From an uncultured Mycoplasmatota bacterium (GTDB taxonomy: Bacteria > Bacillota_I > Bacilli_A > RF39 > UBA660), in contig URZY01000004.1 in NCBI GenBank assembly GCA_900552495.1, positions 62,001 through 126,000 of the forward strand: a stretch of 64,000 bases of DNA, given 5' to 3'. Positions 25,511-34,546 of this stretch are shown in pieces. The position numbers and the translations under genes are program-made. The number at the start of each line of letters is the position of its first letter. Positions within the stretch are counted from its first letter, which is position 1. Below the pieces are notes generated by a model. It was not told the DNA's origin and ran no database searches. It was given only the letters and a program-made list of their open reading frames with translations.

Positions 25511-26731
25511 ATGCAAAGATATAAAGTAGCAGGATATATCAGATTATCTAAAGAAGATAAAATAAAAGATGAATCAAATAGTGTTACTAATCAAAAATTA
25601 ATAATTGCTTCATATATTAAAAAGAATGAAGATTTAGAATTATTTGATTTTTATATAGATGACGGATATTCAGGAACAACTTTTGATAGACCTGAATATA
25701 AAAGAATGATTAAAGATATAGTAGAAGGAAAAGTAAACACAATAATTGTAAAAGATTTATCGCGATTTGGAAGAAACCATATTGAATCTGATAATTATAT
25801 AGAAAATGTATTACCAGGTTATAACGTTAGGTTTATTTCTATAATTGATGATATAGATAGTTTAAAGAATCCTAAATCTGTAAATAGTATATTAGTTCCC
25901 TTAAAAAACTTAATGAATGACCAATATGCTAGAGATATTTCAGAAAAAGTTAGGTCAACTTTAAAAATAAAACAATTAAATGGAGAATTTATAGGTGTAA
26001 CAGCACCTTATGGATATTTAAAAAATCCTAAAGATAAACATAAATTTATTATAGATAAAGAAGCATCTTATATTGTAGAGAAAATATTTAACATGATACT
26101 TTTAGGTAAAAGTAGAAAAGAGATAGCAGAACATTTAAATAATAAAAATGTTTTAACTCCAAGTTGTATAAATTAAGTAAAGAAAATATAAATAATGAAG
26201 ATTTAATACGTTCTAAGAAATGGAATTCTGAAATAGTAAATAGAATATTAAGAAATGAAACATATATAGGAATATTAATTCAAAATATTAAAAGAAAACC
26301 AAATTATAGAACTGATAAGTTAATTGATGTAAAAAAAAGATGAATGGATAATAACCGAAAATCATCACGAACCAATAATAAGTAAAGACAAATTTGAAGA
26401 AGTACAACAACTTTTAAATAGAAAAACAAAGGTGAATAAAAATGATGATATTGATTTGTTTTCTGGTTATTTAAAATGTTCACATTGTGGAAGTGGATTA
26501 ATAATTAAAAAGAGCAAAAATCAAATTTATTACTATTGTAGTTCCTATATTAGAGATAAGAGTTGTTTAAAATATTCTATAAATAAAAAGAAATTAGAAC
26601 AAATGGTAAAAGATGAAATAATTAAGAAAATTAATATAGAACAATTAGATAGAAAAGTATTAAATGAATTAATAGATATGATTTATATTATTGATAAAAA
26701 TAATATAAAAATTGAATCTAAAAATATATGA
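25511..26731 (+). pseudogene. Serine recombinase, two frameshifts
   Basis: The first part (25511-26176) has the catalytic fold: 'GYIRLSKEDK', 'DDGYSGTTFDRPEYKRM', 'IVKDLSRFGRNHIESDNY'. The frame is lost near 26170, continues in another frame through 'KWNSEIVNRILRNETYIG', is lost again at an A8 run near 26331-26338, and ends in the third frame with 'SGYLKCSHCGSGL' and a Cys-rich ribbon 'YYYCSSY'. Both changes are single-base events in A/T-rich runs. The intact protein would have had about 406 residues. It resembles the one in element A but is clearly a different copy. Confidence 0.9.
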
Positions 26732-26763
26732 TATAATATTTAATATTGTTGGGGAATGAAATA

Positions 26764-27297
26764 ATGAAATTAAATTTTGTAGAAGTAACTTATGATAATT
26801 TAGAATTAGCAGTAAGAATTCAAAATAGTATATTTCCATTAGAAGATGGAAGAGCAAATTATATTGAAGGAATAATCAATGATCCATATAGAAAAGAAAT
26901 GGTTAATTATATTGCTTTTGATAATAATGAGCCAATAGGTGTTGTTGGATTATATTCATATAATGAGTATCCTGAGGATGCTTGGCTTAGTTGGTTTGGG
27001 GTATTAGAACAATTTAGAAACAAAGGATATGGAAGTGCAATATTTGATTTTTTCGAAAAAATTTCAAAGGAAAAAGGATATAATGCAATAAGAGTATATA
27101 CTGATGATGAATTTGATTCTGCTATTAATTTATATATTAAAAAGGGAATGATAAGAGAATATTATAGGAATGAGTTAGAGTCAGATGAAATAAATAATGG
27201 AACAATAGTGTTTTCAAAATCATTAACTCTTGAAAAAACTAAAAAATGGAATAATAAATTTTTGCAATTAACAGCGCAAGTGAAAAAAGAAAAATAA
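26764..27297 (+). CDS. GNAT-family N-acetyltransferase
   Basis: The 177 residues show a GNAT fold: 'IGVVGLYSYNEYPEDAWLSWFGV' (beta4, in part), the acetyl-CoA loop 'QFRNKGYGSAIFDFFEKI' (Q/RxxGxG/A form), and 'YNAIRVYTDDEFDSAINLYIKKGM'. It would acetylate a small molecule or protein amine. The substrate is unknown; resistance or metabolic roles are equally possible. The ATG at 26764 follows GGGGAATG. It may be read with the CYTH gene that starts 19 bases after its stop. Confidence 0.9.
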   Translation: MKLNFVEVTYDNLELAVRIQNSIFPLEDGRANYIEGIINDPYRKEMVNYIAFDNNEPIGVVGLYSYNEYPEDAWLSWFGVLEQFRNKGYGSAIFDFFEKISKEKGYNAIRVYTDDEFDSAINLYIKKGMIREYYRNELESDEINNGTIVFSKSLTLEKTKKWNNKFLQLTAQVKKEK

Positions 27298-27315
27298 TGA
27301 AAAGTAGGTGGAATA

Positions 27316-27774
27316 ATGAGACTAACAAGAAGATTTTTAGTGAAATCATTAGATAATATTTCCTTAAGTAATTCAATGAGATATGAAAGATATTATATAA
27401 ATGATAAATTAAGAATTCAAAGGAAAGATAATTATTATGAAAAAGAAATTTTAAATGAACAAAATGTTTTACTTGAAAAAAGTGTCATCACAGAAGAAGA
27501 ATTTTTAAAATTAAAATCCACCGCATATTCAAAAATTGTAAGAGATAGTTATTTATATTTGAGAAATCATAATATTTCTATAAAAAAATATTATGATGAT
27601 TATGAAGGCTTAAATAGGGTAGAAGTTAAATTTTCATCAAAAGAAGAAATGGATTCATATATTAAAGAAAATTGGATGGGTGAAGAAATAACTTATAGTC
27701 AATTAGCATTTGATAAAGATTTAAGTAAATTAAATAGAGAAGAATTTCTGAAAGAAATTAAAAAATATTTATGA
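27316..27774 (+). CDS. CYTH-like domain protein lacking the usual Glu pair
   Basis: This 152-residue protein has the strand pattern of CYTH phosphohydrolases: an N-terminal 'TRRFLVKS', an 'LRIQRKDNYYEKEIL' pair, and the late 'GLNRVEVKFSSKEEMDSY' and 'WMGEEIT' typical of CyaB/ThTPase relatives. The first motif normally reads E-x-E-R-K-F, but here both glutamates are gone (R-L-T-R-R-F), so metal binding is probably weakened. GTAGGTGG precedes the ATG. Its stop is 18 bases before the next rbgA-like ATG, so at one time it may have been read with rbgA. Confidence 0.65.
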   Translation: MRLTRRFLVKSLDNISLSNSMRYERYYINDKLRIQRKDNYYEKEILNEQNVLLEKSVITEEEFLKLKSTAYSKIVRDSYLYLRNHNISIKKYYDDYEGLNRVEVKFSSKEEMDSYIKENWMGEEITYSQLAFDKDLSKLNREEFLKEIKKYL

Positions 27775-27792
27775 AAAAAGGAAGTGATAAAA

Positions 27793-27837
27793 ATGAGTAA
27801 CGAAGAAAAAAGTTTTCCTAAGACTTCGATTAACTGA
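27793..27837 (+). pseudogene. Orphan rbgA 5' end, junction 3
   Basis: AAAAGGAAGTGATAAAA then ATG encodes MSNEEKSFPKTSIN, followed by TGA. KSF-x-KTSIN matches the live rbgA start (KSFSKTSINW), but the sequence differs at several bases from the 65-bp repeat, so this came from another relative. Element C begins at the core. Confidence 0.8.
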
Positions 27838-27871
27838 TTGGGTCAAATTTATTCCATAAAATTACAAAACC

Positions 27872-27886
27872 CTTATGAATAAAGAG
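27872..27886 (+). repeat. Element left-end motif, copy 3
   Basis: CTTATGAATAAAGAG differs from copies 1 and 2 at three positions and is 40 bases from the AAC core of junction 3. In this copy the ATG inside it would start the next gene. Confidence 0.55.
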
Positions 27887-27953
27887 AAAACAAGCGATTG
27901 TAGATAATTCTATTTTACGTAGTAAAGAAATTTCTCTAAAGGCAACAGGATTA

Positions 27954-28619
27954 TTGTGCAAAATGTATAGCTTGCCACCTGATTGGGATTATTCATTTAA
28001 TGGATTGGTTTCGATATGTTCGGAAAGCAAAGCGGCAGTTAGGTCTGCAATTAACGAATTAAAAAGATTTGGTTATATTGACATATTGAAAGAACAAAAT
28101 TCTAAAGGTTTATTTGTTTATAAATATAAAGTATTTGATACTCCTCAAGAATATATTTTAGAGAAAAATAATCCAGCACCCGATTTTCCAGCTATGGATT
28201 GTCCAACGTTGGAAAACCAGCAACAATTAAATACTAATAAATTAAAAACTAAAGAATATGATAAATATGATAAATCGACTTACGTCAATAATTCTTTATT
28301 TTTAAATGAATTAATTAAATCTGGTTATATTACAATTGAAGATAATGACATAAAAAGCTATTATGAATTGTTTAATAATATAAAACAAAAATATTCTTCT
28401 GAAGATATTTATACTTCTATTCACTATATCACTTCTAAAGTTAAAATAAATAAGTTTAGAGATGAAGATGGAAATGAAATATCTAATAAATTTGGTTATT
28501 TTAATAATGCTTTAAAAAGTAATTTAAATAAGTTGGAAAACATGAAAAATGAAACTGATTTATATGGTGATGACTTCTTTAATGATATTTTAAATATTAG
28601 AAATGATTATGAAAGATAA
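27954..28619 (+). CDS. Replication-initiator-type helix-turn-helix protein, N-terminus disturbed
   Basis: The protein matches the element-borne helix-turn-helix family seen in plasmid and ICE replication modules: 'ISLKATGLLCKMYSLPPDW' then 'SFNGLVSICSESKAAVRSAI' and 'ELKRFGYIDI'. The in-frame region extends upstream to 27879, encoding the expected 'IVDNSILRSKEISLK', but offers no ATG/GTG/TTG before TTG 27954. An ATG at 27875 (MNKE) would fit if the A-run at 27887-27890 were one base shorter. So the gene is probably frameshifted near its start, or starts at an unusual codon. The C-terminal 90 residues form the helical DnaB-binding-like region. Confidence 0.65.
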   Translation: MCKMYSLPPDWDYSFNGLVSICSESKAAVRSAINELKRFGYIDILKEQNSKGLFVYKYKVFDTPQEYILEKNNPAPDFPAMDCPTLENQQQLNTNKLKTKEYDKYDKSTYVNNSLFLNELIKSGYITIEDNDIKSYYELFNNIKQKYSSEDIYTSIHYITSKVKINKFRDEDGNEISNKFGYFNNALKSNLNKLENMKNETDLYGDDFFNDILNIRNDYER

Positions 28620-28678
28620 ATCGCACATTTTTAAATATTTTGAATATATGTAAAAATGATTTAAAGGAGTGAAGAAGT

Positions 28679-29230
28679 ATGAGAAAGAAAATAATGTTAT
28701 TTGTTATTTTATTAATTATTATATCTGTACCAATTATAATTAAAGTTACACATAAATCAGAACAAGAAGAAGTTAAAATAGAAGAAAAAATAAATGCTAA
28801 GAAGGAAGTGAACACTAAAGAAAATAATGAACAAGATTTTAAAGAAAATTTACCAGGAGAAAAAATAGATGAAGAAATAAAACTTGAAAATAACATTGTA
28901 GAGAAAGAAGAAAATATCGCTTCACCTACAAAAGAAAATGAAGTGAAACAATCTAATTCAAAACAAAATGAAGAAAAAGAGTCAGCTACTATTACAGATT
29001 CTAAAAAACAGGAAATTTGGGATGCTCTTGGTATGACAAAAGAACAATATTACAATCAACCAATGTATAGTTGGGAGAAAGTTGATTTTAAAACTATGAA
29101 TGAATGTTTAGAATATGGTGATAAATATAAACCTTATCTTGATGGAGAAGTTTTATATAATTGCCATGATGTATTAAGCACCTCTGGAAAATTTTTAGGA
29201 GTTATGTTTGATACAGAAAAATTAAATTAG
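28679..29230 (+). CDS. Membrane-anchored protein with charged linker
   Basis: The 183 residues begin with one transmembrane or uncleaved signal helix (residues 4-24). A lysine/glutamate-rich low-complexity linker of about 75 residues follows, then a small C-terminal domain (about residues 105-183) with two cysteines ('NECLEYG' and 'YNCHDVL') that may form a disulphide outside the cell. No family is recognised. AAAGGAGTG precedes the ATG. It sits directly before the adhesin and may belong to the same surface module. Confidence 0.75.
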   Translation: MRKKIMLFVILLIIISVPIIIKVTHKSEQEEVKIEEKINAKKEVNTKENNEQDFKENLPGEKIDEEIKLENNIVEKEENIASPTKENEVKQSNSKQNEEKESATITDSKKQEIWDALGMTKEQYYNQPMYSWEKVDFKTMNECLEYGDKYKPYLDGEVLYNCHDVLSTSGKFLGVMFDTEKLN

Positions 29231-29250
29231 GACTCGCTAGAGTTCTTTTT
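29230..29250 (+). terminator. Terminator before adhesin gene
   Basis: GGACTC / GAGTTC (one G-T pair) with a four-base loop is followed by TTTTT. Confidence 0.7.
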
Positions 29251-29285
29251 ATTTACAATTAATTCTTATTAAAGGAGGAAAATAA

Positions 29286-31802
29286 ATGTTTAAAAATAAA
29301 ATAAGAATGTTTTTTTTATTAGCTTTAACATTTGCAGGAGCAATGATAGGGCTTCAAAATGTTAATGCTGCAACAGAAAAAATAAGTGCAGGTGATTATG
29401 TCAGAGGACCATATTACTATATGCACAAAAGGGGTTCACAAGCTAAATGGGAACAAACTCAAATGATACAAAGAAATAGTGATGGTGCTTTCGTTTATTG
29501 CGTACAACCTTTTGTAACAATTAATAGTAATTCCACTTATATTGTTACTACAGAAGATATGCATGCAGTAGCAAATATTAGCTATGAAAATTGGAAAAGA
29601 ATTGAAAAGATTGCTTACTATGGTTATGGATATAATGAGAATGGAGTAGACCATACTGATATTAGATGGTATCCAGCAACTCAAATGTTAATTTGGCGAC
29701 TTGCTGACCCTACAGTAGATAGTTATTTCACAACAACATCAGGAGGTCAAAGAAATGATTCGATATTAGCAAACGAAATGGCAGAGATTAATAGATTAGT
29801 TGATAGCCATACTATTACTCCAAATTTTACTAATGTTCCAAGTGAAATAGTAATTGAAAATACAATCACAATTAGTGATTCTAATAACGTTTTATCTGGT
29901 TTCAACGTAGAAAATGTTGTAGGTGGAAATATTAGTAAAAATGGGAACAGTTTAAATATTACTCCAACTCAAGTCGGAGATATGACTTTCAATTTAACTA
30001 AAAATGGTAATCGTTATGGTGAACCTACTAGACTTTATTATGCAACAGATAGTCAAAATGTTGTTCGTAGAGGTAACATAGATCCAATTAGAAAATCAAT
30101 GAAACTTAAAGTTGTAGGAGGTAAGGTTACCCCAAATAAATATGATGATGAGACACTTACTAATAAGGCACAAGGAGAAGCTACTCTTGAAGGAGCAGTA
30201 TATGGTATTTATAAAGAAGATGGTACAAAAGTAGGTACTGTTACAACTGGTAAAGATGGCAAAGTAACATCTGATTATTTACCTAGTTTAGGAAAATTTT
30301 ATTTATTAGAAGAAAAGGCATCTAATGGATATTTACTTGATAAAAATAAATATTATTTTGATATAACACTTGATAATCTTTATCCAGAAGTTCAAGTTTT
30401 TGAAAAAGTAATTAGTTTAGATTTTGATTTTACAAAGGTATATGCTGATGATAAGACTGGTATTATGACACCAGAAACAGGTGTAGTATTTGGAATTTAT
30501 AATAACAAAGGTGAAGAAGTTAGAAAACTAACTACTGATAAACAAGGAAATATTAAATTTAAATTACCTTATGGAACTTATACAGTAAAACAACTTACTT
30601 CAACTCTAGGACATGAAAAAGCAAAAGACTTTACTTTAGAAGTTAGAGAAACAGGCCCCGTTGTTAAAAAAGTAATAGCAAATGCAGAAATTCGTGCTAA
30701 GTTAAAAGTAGTTAAAATAGATAAAGATACTAAAGAAGTAATTAAAAGGTCCAATATTTGTTTTAAAATATTTAATGTAGATAAGAATGAATATGTATCA
30801 CAATCAGTAGCTTATCCAAACAAAGAAACTATTGATAAATTTTGTACTAACGAAAATGGAGAATTAATTACACCTTATCCTTTAGATAGTGGTAAATATA
30901 AATTAGAAGAAGTCGATCAAGTAATTGATAAATATTTATGGAATAAAGAATCAGAAGATTTTACTATCGGAGAAGATTCAAAATTAATTAATGATAATGA
31001 ATTTGGAATATTATTTGAAGTTAAATTTGAAAATCAAGAGGTAAAAGGAACTGTTAAAGCAACAAAGAAAGGTGAAACAGTAGAACTTAAGGAAAATGGT
31101 TATGAATATCAAGAAATAGTTCTAGAAGGTGTTAAAATAGGGTTATATGCAAATGAAAATATAACCGATGGGACTGGAAAACTAATTTATAAAAAAGGTG
31201 ATTTAGTAAAAGAAGTATTAACTGATAAAGATGGTAATATTAAAGTTGATAATCTTCATTTAGGAAAATATTATTTACAAGAAATTGAGACAGTTGGAGA
31301 ACATATATTAGATAAAACTAAGTATGAATTTGAATTAAAATATAAAGACCAATATACTGAAGTAATTGAATATACAACTTCAATTAAAAATCATTTAGCT
31401 ACTGGTAAATTAGAATTCACTAAAACAGATTTCTCAACTAGTGAACCACTTCCAAATACAAAAATAGAAATATATACTGAAGATGATGTTTTAGTTTTCG
31501 CAGGAGTTACTGATGAAAATGGTAAAATCATAATAGATAGACTTCCTATTGGAAAATATTATATTTTAGAAAAAGAAGCTCCTGAAGGTTGGGAGATTAA
31601 CCCAGATAAGATGTTCTTTGAAGTAAAAGAAAATGGAGAAGTAGTTAAGTCAGTAATGAAGGATAATCAAATAGTTGAAGTACCTAATACTTATATGAGC
31701 GAAGGCAATCAACATGTGATAATTACAATTATCTTTGGAATCACTGGTACAGGAACTATTATTTATGGAATAAGAAAAAATAAAAAAAGAAGTATTAAAT
31801 AA
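29286..31802 (+). CDS. Surface adhesin with thioester domain and CnaB/SpaA-type repeats
   Basis: The 838 residues start with a signal peptide ending near 'VNAAT'. Residues 35-165 match a thioester (TQXA) domain: Cys in 'VYCVQPF' and Gln in 'ATQMLIW' can form the internal thioester that bonds to host surfaces. Five beta-rich CnaB/prealbumin-like repeats follow (about residues 275-385, 388-465, 468-570, 575-690 and 695-790), each with 'GKYYLxE' or 'GTYTVKQ' strands and the Lys/Glu/Asn positions needed for isopeptide bonds. The C-terminus has VPNTY, a membrane helix and a basic RKNKKR tail; no standard LPXTG is present. A class-D-like sortase gene lies 1.9 kb downstream. AAAGGAGG precedes the ATG. 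Confidence 0.9.
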   Translation: MFKNKIRMFFLLALTFAGAMIGLQNVNAATEKISAGDYVRGPYYYMHKRGSQAKWEQTQMIQRNSDGAFVYCVQPFVTINSNSTYIVTTEDMHAVANISYENWKRIEKIAYYGYGYNENGVDHTDIRWYPATQMLIWRLADPTVDSYFTTTSGGQRNDSILANEMAEINRLVDSHTITPNFTNVPSEIVIENTITISDSNNVLSGFNVENVVGGNISKNGNSLNITPTQVGDMTFNLTKNGNRYGEPTRLYYATDSQNVVRRGNIDPIRKSMKLKVVGGKVTPNKYDDETLTNKAQGEATLEGAVYGIYKEDGTKVGTVTTGKDGKVTSDYLPSLGKFYLLEEKASNGYLLDKNKYYFDITLDNLYPEVQVFEKVISLDFDFTKVYADDKTGIMTPETGVVFGIYNNKGEEVRKLTTDKQGNIKFKLPYGTYTVKQLTSTLGHEKAKDFTLEVRETGPVVKKVIANAEIRAKLKVVKIDKDTKEVIKRSNICFKIFNVDKNEYVSQSVAYPNKETIDKFCTNENGELITPYPLDSGKYKLEEVDQVIDKYLWNKESEDFTIGEDSKLINDNEFGILFEVKFENQEVKGTVKATKKGETVELKENGYEYQEIVLEGVKIGLYANENITDGTGKLIYKKGDLVKEVLTDKDGNIKVDNLHLGKYYLQEIETVGEHILDKTKYEFELKYKDQYTEVIEYTTSIKNHLATGKLEFTKTDFSTSEPLPNTKIEIYTEDDVLVFAGVTDENGKIIIDRLPIGKYYILEKEAPEGWEINPDKMFFEVKENGEVVKSVMKDNQIVEVPNTYMSEGNQHVIITIIFGITGTGTIIYGIRKNKKRSIK

Positions 31803-31830
31803 TTTTATAGATAGGAATGTATAGAATTTG

Positions 31831-31839
31831 TGTTATAAT
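31831..31839 (+). promoter_or_regulatory. Promoter box before lipoprotein gene
   Basis: TGTTATAAT extended -10 box 43 bases before the ATG at 31882. Confidence 0.55.
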
Positions 31840-31881
31840 TTTATTGAGATAAGTAGTAATTCGAAAGTGGAGATATATTAG

Positions 31882-32457
31882 ATGAATAAGGTAGTAAAAT
31901 ATTGTTTAATCTTTAATTTAATATTTTTAGTTATGTTATTATCCGGATGTACAAATGATAATCAAACTATTAATAATGGCAAAAGTACAATTAATAATGA
32001 AAGTTCTAATGAAGAAAAACAAGATGATATAGAATACTATAAAGATAATGAAATGATAAACAAATTTATAAATATATTCAATAGATTGCATAATGATAAT
32101 TTAATTACAAGTGATATGATAAACATTTACCATCATCATGGTAGTGATCATAAAGATCAAGTACAGTTCTATCTTAAAGATAAGCAAATAACTTTAACCA
32201 ATGAGTATTCTAATAAAATAAGTGTTTTTATAGATAATCCAAAATCTACTGATGATGATGTGATTAAAGATTTAACTATAATGTTTACAAAAGTTTTTGA
32301 TAGCTCTTTGACTACTGAAAAGATTGAGTCTTATTGGAATGAGCAAAAGGAATCTGGCAATATAAAAGATTATGATGGGATAGAATATCAAACTAGTCAA
32401 GATTTAAATACAGGTAAAGTAGAATATATTAAAATTACAGGTAAACTAAAACAATAA
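31882..32457 (+). CDS. Lipoprotein, 191 residues
   Basis: The signal peptide ends with the lipobox L-L-S-G-C (Cys23). A short asparagine/serine-rich linker is followed by a globular domain of about 140 residues with no recognised family. It should be anchored in the membrane outer face. AAGTGGAG precedes the ATG. It lies between the adhesin and the sortase region, so it may be part of the cell-surface cargo. A second lipoprotein family occurs further right (42900-44069). Confidence 0.8.
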   Translation: MNKVVKYCLIFNLIFLVMLLSGCTNDNQTINNGKSTINNESSNEEKQDDIEYYKDNEMINKFINIFNRLHNDNLITSDMINIYHHHGSDHKDQVQFYLKDKQITLTNEYSNKISVFIDNPKSTDDDVIKDLTIMFTKVFDSSLTTEKIESYWNEQKESGNIKDYDGIEYQTSQDLNTGKVEYIKITGKLKQ

Positions 32458-32608
32458 ATTTGCTTGTTTGTAAGAATAACATGGTTGGGAATATTATGGA
32501 TATGTTTCAAACTAAACAAGAGGTATGAGGGATATTGAAAAGTTATCTTTAATATTTCAAAAAGAAGAAAAGTAATAAAAATTCAAAATTGATGAGGAGA
32601 GATTATAT

Positions 32609-33048
32609 ATGGGATTTTTAGATGTTTTTAAAAGAGATAAAGGTAAAAAAGATCTAAGAGATAACAGAATAAATAAACTATTAAATAACGAAAATATTCC
32701 TTTACTACTGATATAAAGGATGATAAAAGAGATACTTATGAAGAGTTAAAATATTTATATACAAATGTTGAATGTTCAATTATTGGCTCAATGGAAGGTA
32801 TGAAATCCGGAGCGATTTTATACACTAGAAAAAATGGTATACTAGCAAATGTTTGTAGTGAGAATATTCTGCAAATTAATAATAAAAAAATAATTGATAT
32901 GGTAAATGATTTTTTTGATAAAGATATATTTTCTACTTTGCGAGCAAAATATGTTTCATTAAATGACAATAAAGCTTTAATAAATATAGGTTTTTATGTA
33001 AGTTATAATGATGAAGGTGATGATGATGAAGATGAAGAATATATATAA
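32609..33048 (+). pseudogene. Frameshifted hypothetical gene
   Basis: The gene starts ATG at 32609 after GAGGAGA and reads MGFLDVFKRDKGKKDLRDN, then loses frame near 32700. Restoring one T in CCTTTACTACTG gives a continuous protein of about 146 residues that ends '..DDDEDEEYI'. The downstream part alone (from an ATG at 32791) would be 85 residues. The family is not recognised; the acidic tail suggests a soluble protein. Confidence 0.7.
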
Positions 33049-33196
33049 TAATAATATAATAAAAAGTATTGTTTTACTTGTAATATTCGTAATGTGAAAG
33101 TAGATAAATTACATTTAGTAGAGATGAATGTGTGATGTAAAAAATTGCACATTTTTTATTTTGCCTAATAAATGATATTATGCTCGTGTGGTGATA

Positions 33197-33634
33197 ATGA
33201 TGAAGATAAGAAAGAAAATAAATTTCTATGATTTAATCTTATTAGAGAAAGTAAGCAGGATGTATAATGAAAATTTTTATGGTGAAAGTGAGAAAAAAAT
33301 ATTAACTAATATTTATAATAGACTTAACAATAAGTTTGTTAAACTTGAACTTGAAGACAATAAAGAAATTGAAAATATTAAATATATAAAAGTATTTAAT
33401 TTTGAAAATGGAAAATCATTAGAAACTGAAATGAATATTCCTAATGAGATATTAAGTGATTATTTTAGAAATAATGATTCTTGTTATGAATATAGGTATG
33501 ATGATGAAGAAATTATAAGATTACTTAAACAACTCCATAAAGTATTAATAAGATATGAAGATAAAGTTGCAACGGATGACGAGTGTGATCTTGATTCTGA
33601 AGAATTTTATATGGAGATAGAATACGAAGATTAG
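33197..33634 (+). CDS. Hypothetical acidic protein, 145 residues
   Basis: The family is not recognised. It is a soluble, highly charged protein with a helical N-terminus and a very acidic C-terminus (ends in EDKVATDDECDLDSEEFYMEI-type sequence, read in part). I take ATG 33197; GTG codons at 33188 and 33191 and an ATG at 33200 are also possible. It stands directly before the sortase gene but has no obvious link to it. Confidence 0.6.
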   Translation: MMKIRKKINFYDLILLEKVSRMYNENFYGESEKKILTNIYNRLNNKFVKLELEDNKEIENIKYIKVFNFENGKSLETEMNIPNEILSDYFRNNDSCYEYRYDDEEIIRLLKQLHKVLIRYEDKVATDDECDLDSEEFYMEIEYED

Positions 33635-33668
33635 TATTCTATTTTTATTTTGTAGAAAAGGATAGATT

Positions 33669-34280
33669 ATGAAAAAAATAAAGATTAATAGATATATAAT
33701 TATAGGAATTATATTAATATTATTTTCGATAATAGGGGGCAGTTATAAATTGCTCCTTAATTATTTTGATAACAAACAAGATGAAAAATTAATTCAAGAA
33801 TTTTATCAAGAAGATTTATCAAAAGATGAAACAAACGAAGAAGAGGCTGAAGTTAATATAGATGAAGTCCAGAAAGAGAACAAAAAAGTTAATTATATTG
33901 CTGTACTTAAAATCAATAAAATTAATTTAGTCAGAGGTTTAGTGGATGAATCTAGTTATCTAAATAATGTTAAGTATAATGTTCAAATAATAAAAGGTTC
34001 TAATATGCCTGATGTAGTAGGAGGCAATTTAATTCTTGCTGCTCACTCTGGAAATGCCAAAATATCTTATTTTAAGAATTTAGGTAAATTAGAAATTGGT
34101 GACGAAGCAACGATAGATTATAATAATAAAGTTTATACTTACAAAGTAGTGAATATTTATGATGTAAATAAAAATGGTAAAGTTGAAATTAAAAGAAATA
34201 TATCAAAAATAACTTTAACTTTAATTACTTGTAGAGATAATTCTGAAAAGCAAATTGTAACAATATTAGAACTAATATAG
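33669..34280 (+). CDS. Sortase (class D-like)
   Basis: The 203 residues have an N-terminal membrane anchor (residues 8-30), an acidic/lysine linker, and a sortase core. The catalytic His is in 'LAAHSGN', the Cys is in 'LTLITCRDN', and an Arg follows directly as R in 'CRDN'. Class D-like features are the spacing and the 'FKNLGKLEIGDEATI' loop. Sortases join sorting-motif proteins to cell-wall or pilus partners. The likely substrate on this element is the adhesin at 29286-31802, although its motif VPNTY is not a standard LPXTG. AAAAGGATAG precedes the ATG. Confidence 0.9.
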   Translation: MKKIKINRYIIIGIILILFSIIGGSYKLLLNYFDNKQDEKLIQEFYQEDLSKDETNEEEAEVNIDEVQKENKKVNYIAVLKINKINLVRGLVDESSYLNNVKYNVQIIKGSNMPDVVGGNLILAAHSGNAKISYFKNLGKLEIGDEATIDYNNKVYTYKVVNIYDVNKNGKVEIKRNISKITLTLITCRDNSEKQIVTILELI

Positions 34281-34290
34281 GAGGTAAATA

Positions 34291-34527
34291 TTGAAAGATA
34301 AGATAATAAATTCAAGATATAAAACTATTTTAAAATTAATAAAAAATAGAATAGATTCAGATGATAAAATAAGAAATATAAAGGTAGATGATATTTTTAA
34401 TATTAAAGGAATTACAACTGAAGATATTAGAAATATTAAGCTGTTAAGAGAAACCGTAAGAAATAAAAATCTTATGGCTTTTTTTATTTGGAAAGAAGGT
34501 GATGAAAAATATGAAATCAAAAAGTAA
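34291..34527 (+). CDS. Hypothetical small protein, 78 residues
   Basis: TTG start at 34291 with TAGGAGGTAA upstream. The protein is helical and highly charged with no recognised family. It overlaps nothing but lies in the short gap between the sortase gene and ssb, and its last codons overlap the ssb ribosome binding region. It is likely translated from the ICE's transfer operon. Confidence 0.6.
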   Translation: MKDKIINSRYKTILKLIKNRIDSDDKIRNIKVDDIFNIKGITTEDIRNIKLLRETVRNKNLMAFFIWKEGDEKYEIKK

Positions 34528-34546
34528 CATGAAAGGAGGTGATAAA

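Larger units (their letters stand above)
24373..27836 (+). mobile_element. Element B: 3.5-kb integrated unit
   Basis: It lies between junction 2 (core ending 24373) and junction 3 (core ending 27836). CTTATAAATAAAGGA occurs at 24409-24423, 40 bases from the core. It holds a HEPN protein, a serine recombinase with two frameshifts, a GNAT acetyltransferase and a CYTH-like protein. It has no transfer genes. Confidence 0.7.
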
